37,423 nucleotides of DNA from Streptomyces kronopolitis (GTDB lineage: Bacteria; Actinomycetota; Actinomycetes; Streptomycetales; Streptomycetaceae): the NCBI RefSeq assembly GCF_014646275.1, contig NZ_BMND01000048.1, positions 1 to 37,423 of the forward strand, given 5' to 3'. The position numbers were made by a program, and so were the translations under genes. This document shows positions 15,172-22,680 of this stretch, piece by piece; the stretch's first letter is position 1; every line of letters starts with the position of its first letter. A model generated the notes under the pieces. It saw only the letters and a list, made by a program, of their open reading frames with translations, was not told the origin of the DNA and did not search any database.

Positions 15172-16122
15172 GTGTCCGCAGTCGCACCCGACGGACGCAA
15201 GATGTTGCGTCTCGAGGTCCGGAACAGCCAGACCCCCATCGAGCGCAAGCCCGAGTGGATCAAGACCCGGGCGAAGATGGGTCCCGAGTACAACCACCTC
15301 CAGGGCCTGGTCAAGAGCGAGGGACTGCACACGGTCTGCCAGGAGGCGGGCTGTCCCAACATCTTCGAATGCTGGGAGGACCGCGAGGCCACCTTCCTCA
15401 TCGGTGGCGACCAGTGCACCCGCCGCTGCGACTTCTGCCAGATCGACACCGGCAAGCCGCAGGAGCTGGACCGCGACGAGCCCCGCCGGGTCGCCGAGTC
15501 CGTGCAGACCATGGGCCTGAAGTACGCCACGATCACCGGCGTCGCGCGCGACGACCTGGAGGACGGCGGCGCCTGGCTCTACGCCGAGACGGTCCGGCAG
15601 ATCCACGCCTCGATGCCCGACACCGGCGTCGAACTGCTGATCCCCGACTTCAACGCGGTCCCCGAGCAGCTCGCCGAGGTCTTCTCCTCCCGCCCGGAGG
15701 TGCTGGCCCACAACGTCGAGACGGTCCCGCGTATCTTCAAGCGGATCCGCCCCGGCTTCCGCTACGAGCGCTCGCTGGAGGTCATCTCCAAGTCCCGCGA
15801 GGCCGGTCTGGTCACCAAGTCCAACCTGATCCTGGGCATGGGCGAGGAGCGCGAGGAGATCAGCCAGGCGCTCCAGGACCTCTACGACGCGGGCTGCGAG
15901 CTGATCACGATCACTCAGTACCTGCGCCCCTCCGTGCGCCACCACCCCATCGAGCGGTGGGTCAAGCCGGCGGAGTTCGTGGAGCTCAAGGAGGAGGCCG
16001 AGGAGATCGGCTACGCCGGCGTGATGTCCGGCCCGCTGGTCCGCTCCTCCTACCGCGCCGGCCGCCTTTACCAGCAGGCCGTCGAGCGGCGCGAGGTCGA
16101 GGCGTCCAGTCAGGCGGTTTGA
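15172..16122 (+). CDS. lipA: Lipoyl synthase (radical SAM)
   Basis: A 316-residue enzyme that inserts two sulfurs into octanoyl-lysine. The auxiliary [4Fe-4S] cluster ligands are Cys56, Cys61 and Cys67 (CQEAGCPNIFEC). The radical-SAM cluster ligands are Cys82, Cys86 and Cys89 (CTRRCDFC). The C-terminal SGPLVRSSYRAG carries the conserved Ser region that ligates the auxiliary cluster. GTG at 15172 begins MSAVAPDGRKMLRLE, the N-terminus I recall for Streptomyces LipA, and is preceded by AAAGGGGCG. An ATG ten codons earlier lacks a ribosome site. It is co-oriented with lipB and ends with a strong terminator. Confidence 0.97.
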   Translation: MSAVAPDGRKMLRLEVRNSQTPIERKPEWIKTRAKMGPEYNHLQGLVKSEGLHTVCQEAGCPNIFECWEDREATFLIGGDQCTRRCDFCQIDTGKPQELDRDEPRRVAESVQTMGLKYATITGVARDDLEDGGAWLYAETVRQIHASMPDTGVELLIPDFNAVPEQLAEVFSSRPEVLAHNVETVPRIFKRIRPGFRYERSLEVISKSREAGLVTKSNLILGMGEEREEISQALQDLYDAGCELITITQYLRPSVRHHPIERWVKPAEFVELKEEAEEIGYAGVMSGPLVRSSYRAGRLYQQAVERREVEASSQAV

Positions 16123-16164
16123 GTTTCCCGGCGCGCCGTTTTGTGAATCGTGGCACATGCTGAG

Positions 16165-16209
16165 GACGCGGCCCACATTCCCCCGGCACGGGGGCGTGGG
16201 GGCCGCGTC
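16165..16209 (+). terminator. Terminator after lipA
   Basis: GACGCGGCC at 16165-16173 pairs with 16201-16209, and an inner CCCCC (16180-16184) pairs GGGGG (16190-16194). AATGTTT follows. It lies 42 nt after the lipA stop and just before the promoter of the next small gene. Confidence 0.7.
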
Positions 16210-16225
16210 AATGTTTCATCGGTGT

Positions 16226-16254
16226 TTGACCGGCCGGCCATCCGTTGGTAACAC
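16226..16254 (+). promoter_or_regulatory. Candidate vegetative promoter for the small gene at 16333
   Basis: TTGACC (16226-16231) and TAACAC (16249-16254) are separated by exactly 17 bp. The predicted start site is near 16260-16262, where an in-frame GTG (16261) lies. The transcript could therefore have a 72-nt leader to the ATG at 16333 or be translated leaderless from 16261. Confidence 0.5.
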
Positions 16255-16332
16255 CTTTCCGTGACGATGGATGCACGCACCGCTCCCGCACCTACCCCTG
16301 CTTCTCCGAACAGATCAGAGGGAGTCACCACC

Positions 16333-16551
16333 ATGCAGGCCGCGCCGCTCCGCGCCACCCCCGCTCTCCCCATCCCCACCGTCACCGGCGCCCTGCGTGC
16401 CGTCGAGGCCGTGCTGATGCGCGGCGGGCAGCGCACCGCCCGCCGCAACGCCTGGACGTCGGTCCTGGAGGACCGCCGCCGCGCCAAGGACCGCCACGAG
16501 GCCGAGTACGTACTGGAGGCCGCGGCGAGCAGGCGCCCGCACGCCACGTAG
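16333..16551 (+). CDS. Small conserved basic protein (72 aa), function unknown
   Basis: A 72-residue, Ala/Arg-rich protein beginning MQAAPLRATPALPIP and containing the segment RTARRNAWTSVLEDRRRAKDR, which looks like one charged amphipathic helix. I recall a similar small open frame directly downstream of lipA in other Streptomyces. No signal peptide, Cys motif or known domain is visible. The ATG at 16333 has GGGAG about 8 nt upstream. An in-frame GTG at 16261 would add 24 residues and coincides with a predicted transcription start. DUF4191 begins 10 nt later, so the two may be co-transcribed. Confidence 0.75.
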   Translation: MQAAPLRATPALPIPTVTGALRAVEAVLMRGGQRTARRNAWTSVLEDRRRAKDRHEAEYVLEAAASRRPHAT

Positions 16552-16561
16552 ACTGCGCTGT

Positions 16562-17281
16562 ATGGCGAGGAAGGTAAACGCTGAGGGCGCTGCCGGCGCT
16601 GCCGGCGCTGAGAACTCCGGGCGACTGAAACAGATCGCCCTGACCTACAAGATGACCCGTCGGGTCGACTCCAAGGTCGGTCTTGTCGTCGCTGGTGTAG
16701 GCATCGTCGTATTCGGCGTTCTCCTTGCCATCGGCTTCGCGATCGGCCATCCCGTCTACGCGGGGATCCTGGGCTTCGTCCTGGCGTTCCTCGCGATGGC
16801 GATCGTCTTCGGACGGCGTGCGGAGAAGGCCGCCTTCGGGCAGATGGAAGGCCAGCCCGGTGCGGCGGCCGCCGTGCTGGAGAACGTCGGCCGCGGCTGG
16901 ACGGTCACCCCCGCGGTGGCCATGAACCGCAGCCAGGACGTGGTCCACCGCGCCGTCGGCAAGGCCGGCATCGTGCTGGTCGGCGAGGGCAACCCCAACC
17001 GTCTCCGCGGCCTGCTGGCCGCCGAGAAGAAGCGGATGGCGCGCACCGTCGCCGACGCCCCCGTCCACGACATCATCGTGGGCGACGGCGAGGGCCAGGT
17101 GTCGCTGAAGAAGCTCCGTACGACGCTGCTGAAGCTGCCGCGGGTGCTGCCCGGCGCGCAGGTCACGGCCGTCAACGACCGGCTCAAGGCGCTGGGCGAC
17201 CTGATGAGCAACATGCCGGTCCCGAAGGGCCCCATGCCGAAGGGCATGCGCATGCCCAAGGGCGGCGGCAAGGCCCGCTGA
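16562..17281 (+). CDS. DUF4191 membrane protein
   Basis: A 239-residue integral membrane protein. A short Ala/Gly/Glu-rich N-terminus is followed by LKQIALTYKMTRRVD and two closely spaced transmembrane helices (about residues 39-61 and 64-83). The remaining 150 residues are a cytoplasmic domain containing GRGWTVTPAVAMNRSQDVVHR, ending in a Met/Pro/Lys/Gly-rich tail. This is the actinobacterial DUF4191 family, whose function is unknown and which is commonly found beside lipA and glnA. It starts 10 nt after the preceding small gene and ends at a bidirectional terminator. Confidence 0.9.
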   Translation: MARKVNAEGAAGAAGAENSGRLKQIALTYKMTRRVDSKVGLVVAGVGIVVFGVLLAIGFAIGHPVYAGILGFVLAFLAMAIVFGRRAEKAAFGQMEGQPGAAAAVLENVGRGWTVTPAVAMNRSQDVVHRAVGKAGIVLVGEGNPNRLRGLLAAEKKRMARTVADAPVHDIIVGDGEGQVSLKKLRTTLLKLPRVLPGAQVTAVNDRLKALGDLMSNMPVPKGPMPKGMRMPKGGGKAR

Positions 17282-17310
17282 CATCCCGGCCCACGACAGG
17301 CCTTCACGGC

Positions 17311-17340
17311 AACGCCCCGGAAGATTGCTTCCGGGGCGTT
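17311..17340. terminator. Bidirectional terminator between DUF4191 and RDD genes
   Basis: A perfect 13-bp stem AACGCCCCGGAAG (17311-17323) / 17328-17340 with loop ATTG. T-rich sequence follows on the plus strand. It serves the DUF4191 gene and probably the convergent RDD gene, whose stop is 145 nt away. Confidence 0.8.
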
Positions 17341-17484
17341 TCGTATGCGACGGGCGGAGGGGCCGCCCCTCGGAGACTCCGGGACTCTCTTGGGGACTCC
17401 CTCGGGCGGTGACTCCCCCGGGGCCGCTGACAGACCGGATACAGCCCGGAGCCCCCGGCAGGCCGGATTACCGCCCGGAGACGC

Positions 17485-17952
17485 TCACAGCCGGACCTGC
17501 ACGGCGCGCGACAGGCGGTCGTGCAGCCCCCGCCCGTCCCGGTCCCACACCACGGCGGGGATGACCAGGACGAGCAGCACCGTGCGGACGACGACCCGCG
17601 GCAGGCTGATCCGGCCGCCGCCCTCGGCGACCACCCGCAGCCCCAGGAGCCGCTTGCCCGGGGTGAAGCCGACCGTGCCGACCGTCAGCACGCTGAGCAC
17701 CGTGAAGACCAGCAGCGTCCAGTTGCTCGCCGACTGCGCCCGGCCGCCGCTGAGCAGGCCGTATGCGATGAGCAGGCACAGCGCCCAGTCGATGAAGAGC
17801 GCCGCGAAGCGCCGGCCGGGGCGCGCGACGGAGCCCGGCCCCTCCTCCGGCAGCCCGAGCTGCTGTCCGCGGTATCCGAACTCGACGCCCATGTCCTCGG
17901 CGGCCGCGCGGGGCCCGGAGATCCACGATCCGATTGCATGCCTGTTGTCCAC
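17485..17952 (-). CDS. RDD-family membrane protein
   Basis: A 155-residue protein. The conserved Arg-Asp pair lies in RRFAALFIDW (Arg48, Asp55) and the second Asp is probably Asp145 (GRGLHDRLS), giving the R-D-D signature. FTPGKRLLGLRVV is the typical motif after helix 2. Three transmembrane helices are visible, at about residues 50-67, 78-96 and 118-135. GTG at 17952 begins VDNRHAIGSWISGPRAAAEDMG, which matches my memory of the Streptomyces homologue next to glnA. Longer upstream open sequence is Gly/Pro-rich and unlikely to be coded. Transport roles (for example Na+/H+) are known for some relatives; none is shown here. Confidence 0.85.
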   Translation of the reverse strand: MDNRHAIGSWISGPRAAAEDMGVEFGYRGQQLGLPEEGPGSVARPGRRFAALFIDWALCLLIAYGLLSGGRAQSASNWTLLVFTVLSVLTVGTVGFTPGKRLLGLRVVAEGGGRISLPRVVVRTVLLVLVIPAVVWDRDGRGLHDRLSRAVQVRL

Positions 17953-18302
17953 CCGACCACGGTACTGCGACCGTCCGCGTGCGATTCCCGGAGGGCCGCC
18001 GCGCACGGGGCCGGGCGGGCCCGGGAGGCCCCGCGAGGCGGGCCCGGAGGAGCCCGGCGGGGCGGTGTGGCACCCCCCGCGGACGGCCGCGGAATGCCTC
18101 CCTCCACCCGGTCCGGAATGCCCCTTCATGGCGCACACTGGGGGTGAAAGACGGCCGCGCGCCGGTTAACCTCGGCGAAACAAATGGGTCATGCTTGGGA
18201 AATCCCGCCTGCCTATGGTCGGGCAACGCGCCACCGCACATGGTCGCGTTCCGAGTAGCAATCCCGCGTCCGCCGACCGGTGACCGGGCTAGGAGGAGTT
18301 GG
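17953..18302. other. 350-nt divergent region between the RDD gene and glnA
   Basis: No gene is visible. The first 180 nt are extremely GC-rich with no recognisable site, apart from serving as upstream sequence for the RDD gene. The A+T-richer part (18160-18225) holds the GlnR box and the -10 of glnA, followed by a leader of about 75 nt with a strong ribosome site at 18291-18298. Confidence 0.7.
18166..18219 (+). promoter_or_regulatory. GlnR box and -10 element of glnA
   Basis: Four half-sites are spaced exactly 11 nt apart: TTAAC (18166-18170), GAAAC (18177-18181), GTCAT (18188-18192) and GAAAT (18199-18203). They match the Streptomyces GlnR a1-b1-a2-b2 pattern gTnAC-n6-GaAAc repeated twice. 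TATGGT (18214-18219), 10 nt further, is a good -10. GlnR is the nitrogen-limitation regulator of Streptomyces, so glnA is predicted to respond to ammonium supply. Confidence 0.85.
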
Positions 18303-19712
18303 ATGTTCCAGAACGCCGACGAGGCCAAGAAGTTCATCGCGGATGAGGACGTCAAGTTCGTCGACGTCCGGTTCTGCGACCTGCCCGGTGTGATGCAGCA
18401 CTTCACGATCCCGGCGAAGGCGTTCGACCCGGCCGAGGAACTCGCCTTCGACGGTTCCTCGATCCGCGGCTTCCAGGCGATCCACGAGTCGGACATGGCG
18501 CTGCGCGCGGACCTGTCGACGGCTCGGGTGGACCCCTTCCGCCGCGACAAGACCGTCAACATCAACTTCTTCATCCACGACCCGATCACCGGCGAGCAGT
18601 ACAGCCGCGACCCGCGCAACATCGCCAAGAAGGCCGAGGCCTACCTCGCCTCGACCGGCATCGCGGACACCGCGTTCTTCGGTCCGGAGGCCGAGTTCTA
18701 CGTGTTCGACAGCGTCCGCTTCGAGACCTCGTCGAACCAGTCCTTCTACCACATCGACTCCGAGGCCGGCGCCTGGAACACCGGGTCGGAGGAGAACAAC
18801 CGCGGCTACAAGGTCCGCTACAAGGGCGGCTACTTCCCGGCCCCGCCGGTCGACCACTTCGCCGACCTGCGCGCGGAGATCTCCCTGGAGCTGGACAAGG
18901 CCGGCCTGCAGGTCGAGCGCCAGCACCACGAGGTCGGCACCGCCGGCCAGGCCGAGATCAACTACAAGTTCAACACGCTGCTCGCCGCGGCCGACGACCT
19001 GATGCTGTTCAAGTACATCGTCAAGAACGTCGCCTGGCGCAACGGCAAGACCGCGACCTTCATGCCCAAGCCGATCTTCGGTGACAACGGCTCCGGCATG
19101 CACGTCCACCAGTCGCTGTGGCAGGGCGGCAACCCGCTCTTCTACGACGAGCAGGGCTACGCGGGCCTCTCGGACACCGCCCGCTACTACATCGGCGGCA
19201 TCCTCAAGCACGCCCCGTCGCTGCTGGCCTTCACCAACCCGACGGTGAACTCCTACCACCGCCTGGTCCCCGGCTTCGAGGCCCCGGTCAACCTGGTCTA
19301 CTCGCAGCGCAACCGCTCCGCGGCCATGCGCATCCCGATCACCGGCTCGAACCCGAAGGCCAAGCGCGTCGAGTTCCGCGCCCCGGACCCGTCCTCGAAC
19401 CCGTACCTCGCGTTCTCCGCCCTCCTCCTCGCGGGCCTGGACGGCGTCAAGAACAAGATCGAGCCGGCCGAGCCGATCGACAAGGACCTCTACGAGCTCG
19501 CCCCCGAGGAGCACGCGGGCGTCCCCCAGGTCCCCACCTCCCTCCCGGCCGTCCTCGACGCCCTCGAGGCCGACAACGAGTACCTCCAGCAGGGCGGCGT
19601 CTTCACCGCCGACCTCATCGAGACCTGGATCGACTACAAGCGCACCCACGAAATCGCCCCGATCCAGCTCCGCCCCCACCCGCACGAGTTCGAGCTTTAC
19701 TTCGACATCTAA
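18303..19712 (+). CDS. glnA: Glutamine synthetase type I
   Basis: A 469-residue GSI, the standard length. It makes glutamine from glutamate, ammonia and ATP. Diagnostic segments are FDGSSIRGFQAIHESDM, the EAEFYVFD and AGQAEINYKFN metal-site regions, NGSGMHVHQSLW, and NRSAAMRIPI. The adenylylation loop is intact, with Tyr397 in KDLYELAPEE at the same number as in E. coli, so control by GlnE adenylylation is predicted. The ribosome site AGGAGGAG (18291-18298) precedes the ATG. It is transcribed alone from a GlnR-box promoter and ends at the 19807-19848 terminator. GSII is encoded 13 kb downstream. Confidence 0.98.
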   Translation: MFQNADEAKKFIADEDVKFVDVRFCDLPGVMQHFTIPAKAFDPAEELAFDGSSIRGFQAIHESDMALRADLSTARVDPFRRDKTVNINFFIHDPITGEQYSRDPRNIAKKAEAYLASTGIADTAFFGPEAEFYVFDSVRFETSSNQSFYHIDSEAGAWNTGSEENNRGYKVRYKGGYFPAPPVDHFADLRAEISLELDKAGLQVERQHHEVGTAGQAEINYKFNTLLAAADDLMLFKYIVKNVAWRNGKTATFMPKPIFGDNGSGMHVHQSLWQGGNPLFYDEQGYAGLSDTARYYIGGILKHAPSLLAFTNPTVNSYHRLVPGFEAPVNLVYSQRNRSAAMRIPITGSNPKAKRVEFRAPDPSSNPYLAFSALLLAGLDGVKNKIEPAEPIDKDLYELAPEEHAGVPQVPTSLPAVLDALEADNEYLQQGGVFTADLIETWIDYKRTHEIAPIQLRPHPHEFELYFDI

Positions 19713-19806
19713 GAGGCAGGGTCAGCCGACCGTCACCGCTTTCCGCCCCCTTGGGCATCGCGTGTGCACCGGACGGCCGACCCTCTGACTTGATGTCAGG
19801 AACGAC

Positions 19807-19848
19807 AGTGAGGGCCGCTACCCCAGAGCCGGGGTAGCGGCCCTCGCT
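19807..19848 (+). terminator. Terminator after glnA
   Basis: An 18-bp stem (19807-19824 with 19831-19848, one G-U) and a 6-nt loop AGAGCC. No T-run, as is usual in this genus. It lies about 95 nt after the stop; the intervening sequence holds no gene. Confidence 0.8.
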
Positions 19849-19914
19849 GGCGACTGGTAGCGCAGTGAACGACGTAGCCGGATCCGTCGCCGCGACGTGT
19901 GCGAGGCTGGCTCG

Positions 19915-20829
19915 ATGGTCGTCACCCCGTTTGCTCCCGAGCCGGTTTCTGGTGTGTCGGTTGGGTCCGCCCGGAGGCCTTTGCTTACGCAGGCTTGGTT
20001 GGATTTGGCGTTTGTGCATTGGGCGGTTGAGCCGGGGGATGTGGCTCATCTGATGGCGGAGGGGACGGTTCCGGATACCTTTGACGGGGTGACCTTTGTC
20101 GGGTTGGTGCCGTTTCGTATGCATCGTGTGGGGTGGTTTCGGCTTCCCGGGATTCCGTATCTGGGGAGCTTTCCGGAGACGAATGTGCGGCTCTACTCGG
20201 TCGATGCGCAGGGGCGTCGCGGGGTGGTCTTCCGTTCGCTCGACGCCTCCCGGCTGATACCCGTGGCCATCGCGCGATCGGTCTTCCGTATGCCGTACCT
20301 GTGGTCGCGGATGGGTATCCGGCACGGCGGTGGCAACGTCACGTACACCAGCAGCAGGCGCTGGCCGGGGCCGCGTGGAACGCGCAGCCGGATCACCGTG
20401 CGGCCCGGGGAGCGTATAGCGGAGCCCAGTGCCCTGGAGCACTTCCTGACCGCCCGCTGGGGTATGCACAACACCTTTTTCGGGCGCCAGATGTATCTGC
20501 CGAACTCGCACCCGCAGTGGCCGCTGCGCCGGGCCGAGCTGGTCGAGTGCGACGAGGGCCTCACCCGGGCCGCGGGCATCCGCACGGCGCTCGGCGAACC
20601 CGTCAGTGTTCTTTACTCTCCCGGGGTCGCCGTCCGGTTCGGTCGCCCCGCGCGGATCGGCGGGACCCCCCATCCGTGGGAGCGAGTCCGGCCTGACGCC
20701 CGCTGCGAGCAGCCGCCGGAGGGTGTCTCGCGGGCCGGCCACCGCGCGGCAAGGGCGGTCTCGCCGGGCGGGGTCACGCGGTCACCCGTCGGCCTTCGCC
20801 CGCGGCGGCGCGGAGCAGCACCTCGGTGA
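19915..20829 (+). CDS. DUF2071 (YqjF-like) family protein with extended C-terminus
   Basis: A 304-residue protein whose first 245 residues fit DUF2071: SARRPLLTQAWLDLAFVHWAV at the start, FVGLVPFRMHRVGW and FPETNVRLYSVD in the middle, and LTARWGMHNTF and VSVLYSPGVAVRFGRP near the end. Such proteins are usually about 240-250 residues, so the last 55, Arg/Pro-rich and low in complexity, look like read-through after loss of the normal stop. They overlap the 3' end of the convergent hydrolase gene by 56 nt. The first 100 codons use many T-ending codons (GTT, TTT, GAT, GGT), unlike the rest of the gene. ATG at 19915; a GTG at 19897 is less likely. Function unknown. Confidence 0.8.
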   Translation: MVVTPFAPEPVSGVSVGSARRPLLTQAWLDLAFVHWAVEPGDVAHLMAEGTVPDTFDGVTFVGLVPFRMHRVGWFRLPGIPYLGSFPETNVRLYSVDAQGRRGVVFRSLDASRLIPVAIARSVFRMPYLWSRMGIRHGGGNVTYTSSRRWPGPRGTRSRITVRPGERIAEPSALEHFLTARWGMHNTFFGRQMYLPNSHPQWPLRRAELVECDEGLTRAAGIRTALGEPVSVLYSPGVAVRFGRPARIGGTPHPWERVRPDARCEQPPEGVSRAGHRAARAVSPGGVTRSPVGLRPRRRGAAPR

Positions 20830-21565
20830 GTTCGTCCGGGGCGGAGAGCATCGGCCAGTGGCCGGAGTCGAGTTCGAAGAAGGCGACGTGGGGCTGGGCG
20901 AGAGTGCGGAAGCGCGGGTCCCCCGAGCGCACCAGGGATTCGACCGCGGCGATGTTCATGCCGGTGCCGGTGCAGAAGACGCCGGTGCTCGGTAGTCCGG
21001 CGGTGGCGCCCGAGAGCCGGAGGGGCTGGGTGAGCGGTCCCAGCGGCTGCGGCGATGCCAGGCGGACGAGTCGGGCCAGCGTGTCCGCGGGGATGCCCGC
21101 GACGCTGTTCGAGGCCCGCACGCCGTCGAGTGACAGCGGGGGGATCCGCCAGCCGTCCTCGGCCTGTTCGGCCCGTTGCCACCACCTCTCGCGGACCGCC
21201 GGATCGGGCTCGAATTCGCGTATCAGGCCGTGCACCGAGTAGCCGTCCATCGGCAGGGGCGCCGACACGTACACGATCCGCGACACCCGATCCGGGCGCC
21301 GGTCGGCGGCGCCGAGGGCCGGGAAGCTGCCGTGGCAGTGGGCGACGAGCACCACCTCCGGCGCGTCCACGTGGTCGATGAGCTGCACCAGATCCTCGAT
21401 GTGTGTCTCCAGGTCCGTTTCCGGGCCCGCCAGATGGCGGCGGTCGCCCGTGCCCGTGAGCGTGGCCGCGCGGGCCTCGGCTCCCCGCTCACGCAGCCGG
21501 TCCACCACGTCCTGCCACAGCCAGCCGCCCATGTGGCCGCCCGGCACCAGCACATACGTCGTCAT
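20774..21565 (-). CDS. Alpha/beta-hydrolase with Cys in place of the nucleophile Ser
   Basis: A 263-residue protein of the salicylate-esterase/hydroxynitrile-lyase-like group. The oxyanion region is LVPGGHMGGWLWQDV, and the LTGTGDRRHL stretch is typical. The nucleophile elbow, normally GHSYGG, reads AHCHGS here, placing Cys77 where Ser is expected. The general-base His is His236 (DSGHWPML). A Cys nucleophile occurs in dienelactone hydrolases, so the enzyme may still be active, with altered specificity. ATG at 21565 follows GAGGGAGG. The promoter is a MerR type with a 19-bp spacer, and the adjacent divergent MerR gene is the likely regulator. It overlaps the DUF2071 3' end. Confidence 0.87.
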   Translation of the reverse strand: MTTYVLVPGGHMGGWLWQDVVDRLRERGAEARAATLTGTGDRRHLAGPETDLETHIEDLVQLIDHVDAPEVVLVAHCHGSFPALGAADRRPDRVSRIVYVSAPLPMDGYSVHGLIREFEPDPAVRERWWQRAEQAEDGWRIPPLSLDGVRASNSVAGIPADTLARLVRLASPQPLGPLTQPLRLSGATAGLPSTGVFCTGTGMNIAAVESLVRSGDPRFRTLAQPHVAFFELDSGHWPMLSAPDELTEVLLRAAAGEGRRVTA

Positions 21566-21629
21566 CCATGCCTCCCTCGTACGGATTCGCCGCGCGACGA
21601 CTCCCGTTGGCCCGGCCGCGCGTGCCGTT

Positions 21630-21660
21630 ACGGTAGGAACTCCCCCTGAGGGAGGTTCAA
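21630..21660 (-). promoter_or_regulatory. MerR-type promoter with 19-bp spacer
   Basis: Read on the minus strand, -35 TTGAAC (21660-21655) and -10 TACCGT (21635-21630) are 19 bp apart, the overlong spacing typical of MerR-activated promoters. Inside the spacer is the dyad CTCCC-n5-GGGAG (21640-21654). It drives the hydrolase gene. The divergent MerR gene starts only 4 nt beyond the -35, so its ribosome site (GAGGGAGG) lies within the operator. Confidence 0.8.
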
Positions 21661-21663
21661 GTC

Positions 21664-22611
21664 ATGAGCGGGTCCGCGTCCCCTGACGGCAGGTGGAGCA
21701 TCGGCGAACTCGCCGAGCAGGCCGGCGTCACCGTCAAGACCGTCCGCTTCTACTCGGACCGCGGCCTGCTGCCCGAGGCCGCCCGCAGCGCCGGGGGCCA
21801 CCGCCGGTACGGCCCCGAGGCCCTGGACCGGCTCCGCCTGATCCGTTCGCTGCGCACCCTCGACCTGCCGCTGCCGCAGGTCGACCGGATCCTCGCCCAG
21901 GAGGACGCCGCGGGCGCGACGGACGCCCTGGAGGACGCCGTCGCGGGGCAGCTCCGCGCACTCGGCACGCAACTGTCGGCCCTGCGCTGGCGGGAGGCCG
22001 CCCTCCGCCTGCTCCACGACTGCACCCCCGAGGAACGCGCCGATCGCCTGCGCCTGATCGGTGCCGTGACCCTCCCGCCCACCACGGACGCCCTGGCCCG
22101 CTTCTGGCGTCACGTACTCCCCGCGCGGCTGCCGGCCCGCCTGCTCTCCACGCTGCTCGAAGCGGCGGTGCCGCAGCCTCCCGCCGACCCGACGCCGTCC
22201 CAGGTCCTGACCTTTGCGCGACTGCACGCCGTCGCCACCGACCCGCGCGTCCGCGACATCGACATCCGCCGCCTCGCGGCCCGGACCTCCGACGGGGCCT
22301 GCCGCCCGGCCGTCCTCTACGAAGGGCTCGTCGAGGCGTGTGCGCTCGCCTCGGCGGACGTACGGGCCCAGCGGCCCCCGCACGCGGGCGAAGCACTCGA
22401 CTGCTTCGTCGGCGCGCACGCCGGTTTGCGCGACACGCGGGACACCCCCGCCTTCCGTCGCCGACTCAGCGCCCAGCTGGGCCTGCTGGCGCATCCCCTC
22501 ATCGACCGCTACTGGCACCTCGCCGGCGAACTCCCCTCCGCCGCACGGCAACCGACCATCGGTGCCATGGACGACTGGCTGCGTGCGGCGCTGGACGCGC
22601 AGGTCGCCTAG
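21664..22611 (+). CDS. MerR-family transcriptional regulator
   Basis: A 315-residue regulator. The N-terminal winged helix (about residues 10-80) has the MerR signature WSIGELAEQAGVTVKTVRFYSDRGLLPEAARSAGGHRRYGPEAL. A helical dimerisation segment follows. The C-terminal 190 residues form a helical domain I do not recognise, without the Cys ligands of metal-sensing MerR proteins, so it probably senses an organic ligand or stress. ATG at 21664 with GAGGGAGG upstream. It is divergent from the Cys-type hydrolase and very likely activates that gene at the 19-bp-spacer promoter. It converges with the TetR gene. Confidence 0.92.
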   Translation: MSGSASPDGRWSIGELAEQAGVTVKTVRFYSDRGLLPEAARSAGGHRRYGPEALDRLRLIRSLRTLDLPLPQVDRILAQEDAAGATDALEDAVAGQLRALGTQLSALRWREAALRLLHDCTPEERADRLRLIGAVTLPPTTDALARFWRHVLPARLPARLLSTLLEAAVPQPPADPTPSQVLTFARLHAVATDPRVRDIDIRRLAARTSDGACRPAVLYEGLVEACALASADVRAQRPPHAGEALDCFVGAHAGLRDTRDTPAFRRRLSAQLGLLAHPLIDRYWHLAGELPSAARQPTIGAMDDWLRAALDAQVA

Positions 22612-22650
22612 GAGGACTCCCGATGGAATGCGCCGTGCGGTCGGCCCGGC

Positions 22651-22680
22651 AGGCCCGTTCAGGCCCGTTCAGGCACGTTC
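22651..22680. repeat. Three 10-bp tandem repeats between convergent genes
   Basis: AGGCCCGTTC at 22651-22660 and 22661-22670, then AGGCACGTTC at 22671-22680. They lie in the 67-nt gap between the MerR and TetR stops, touching the TetR stop codon. A short 6-bp stem (22672-22677 with 22690-22695) could help terminate. Probably replication slippage. Confidence 0.6.

Noticed and set aside
21639..21656. Treating the CTCCC/GGGAG dyad as a terminator between divergent genes
   Set aside because: The genes diverge here, so no terminator is expected. The dyad sits in a 19-bp promoter spacer.
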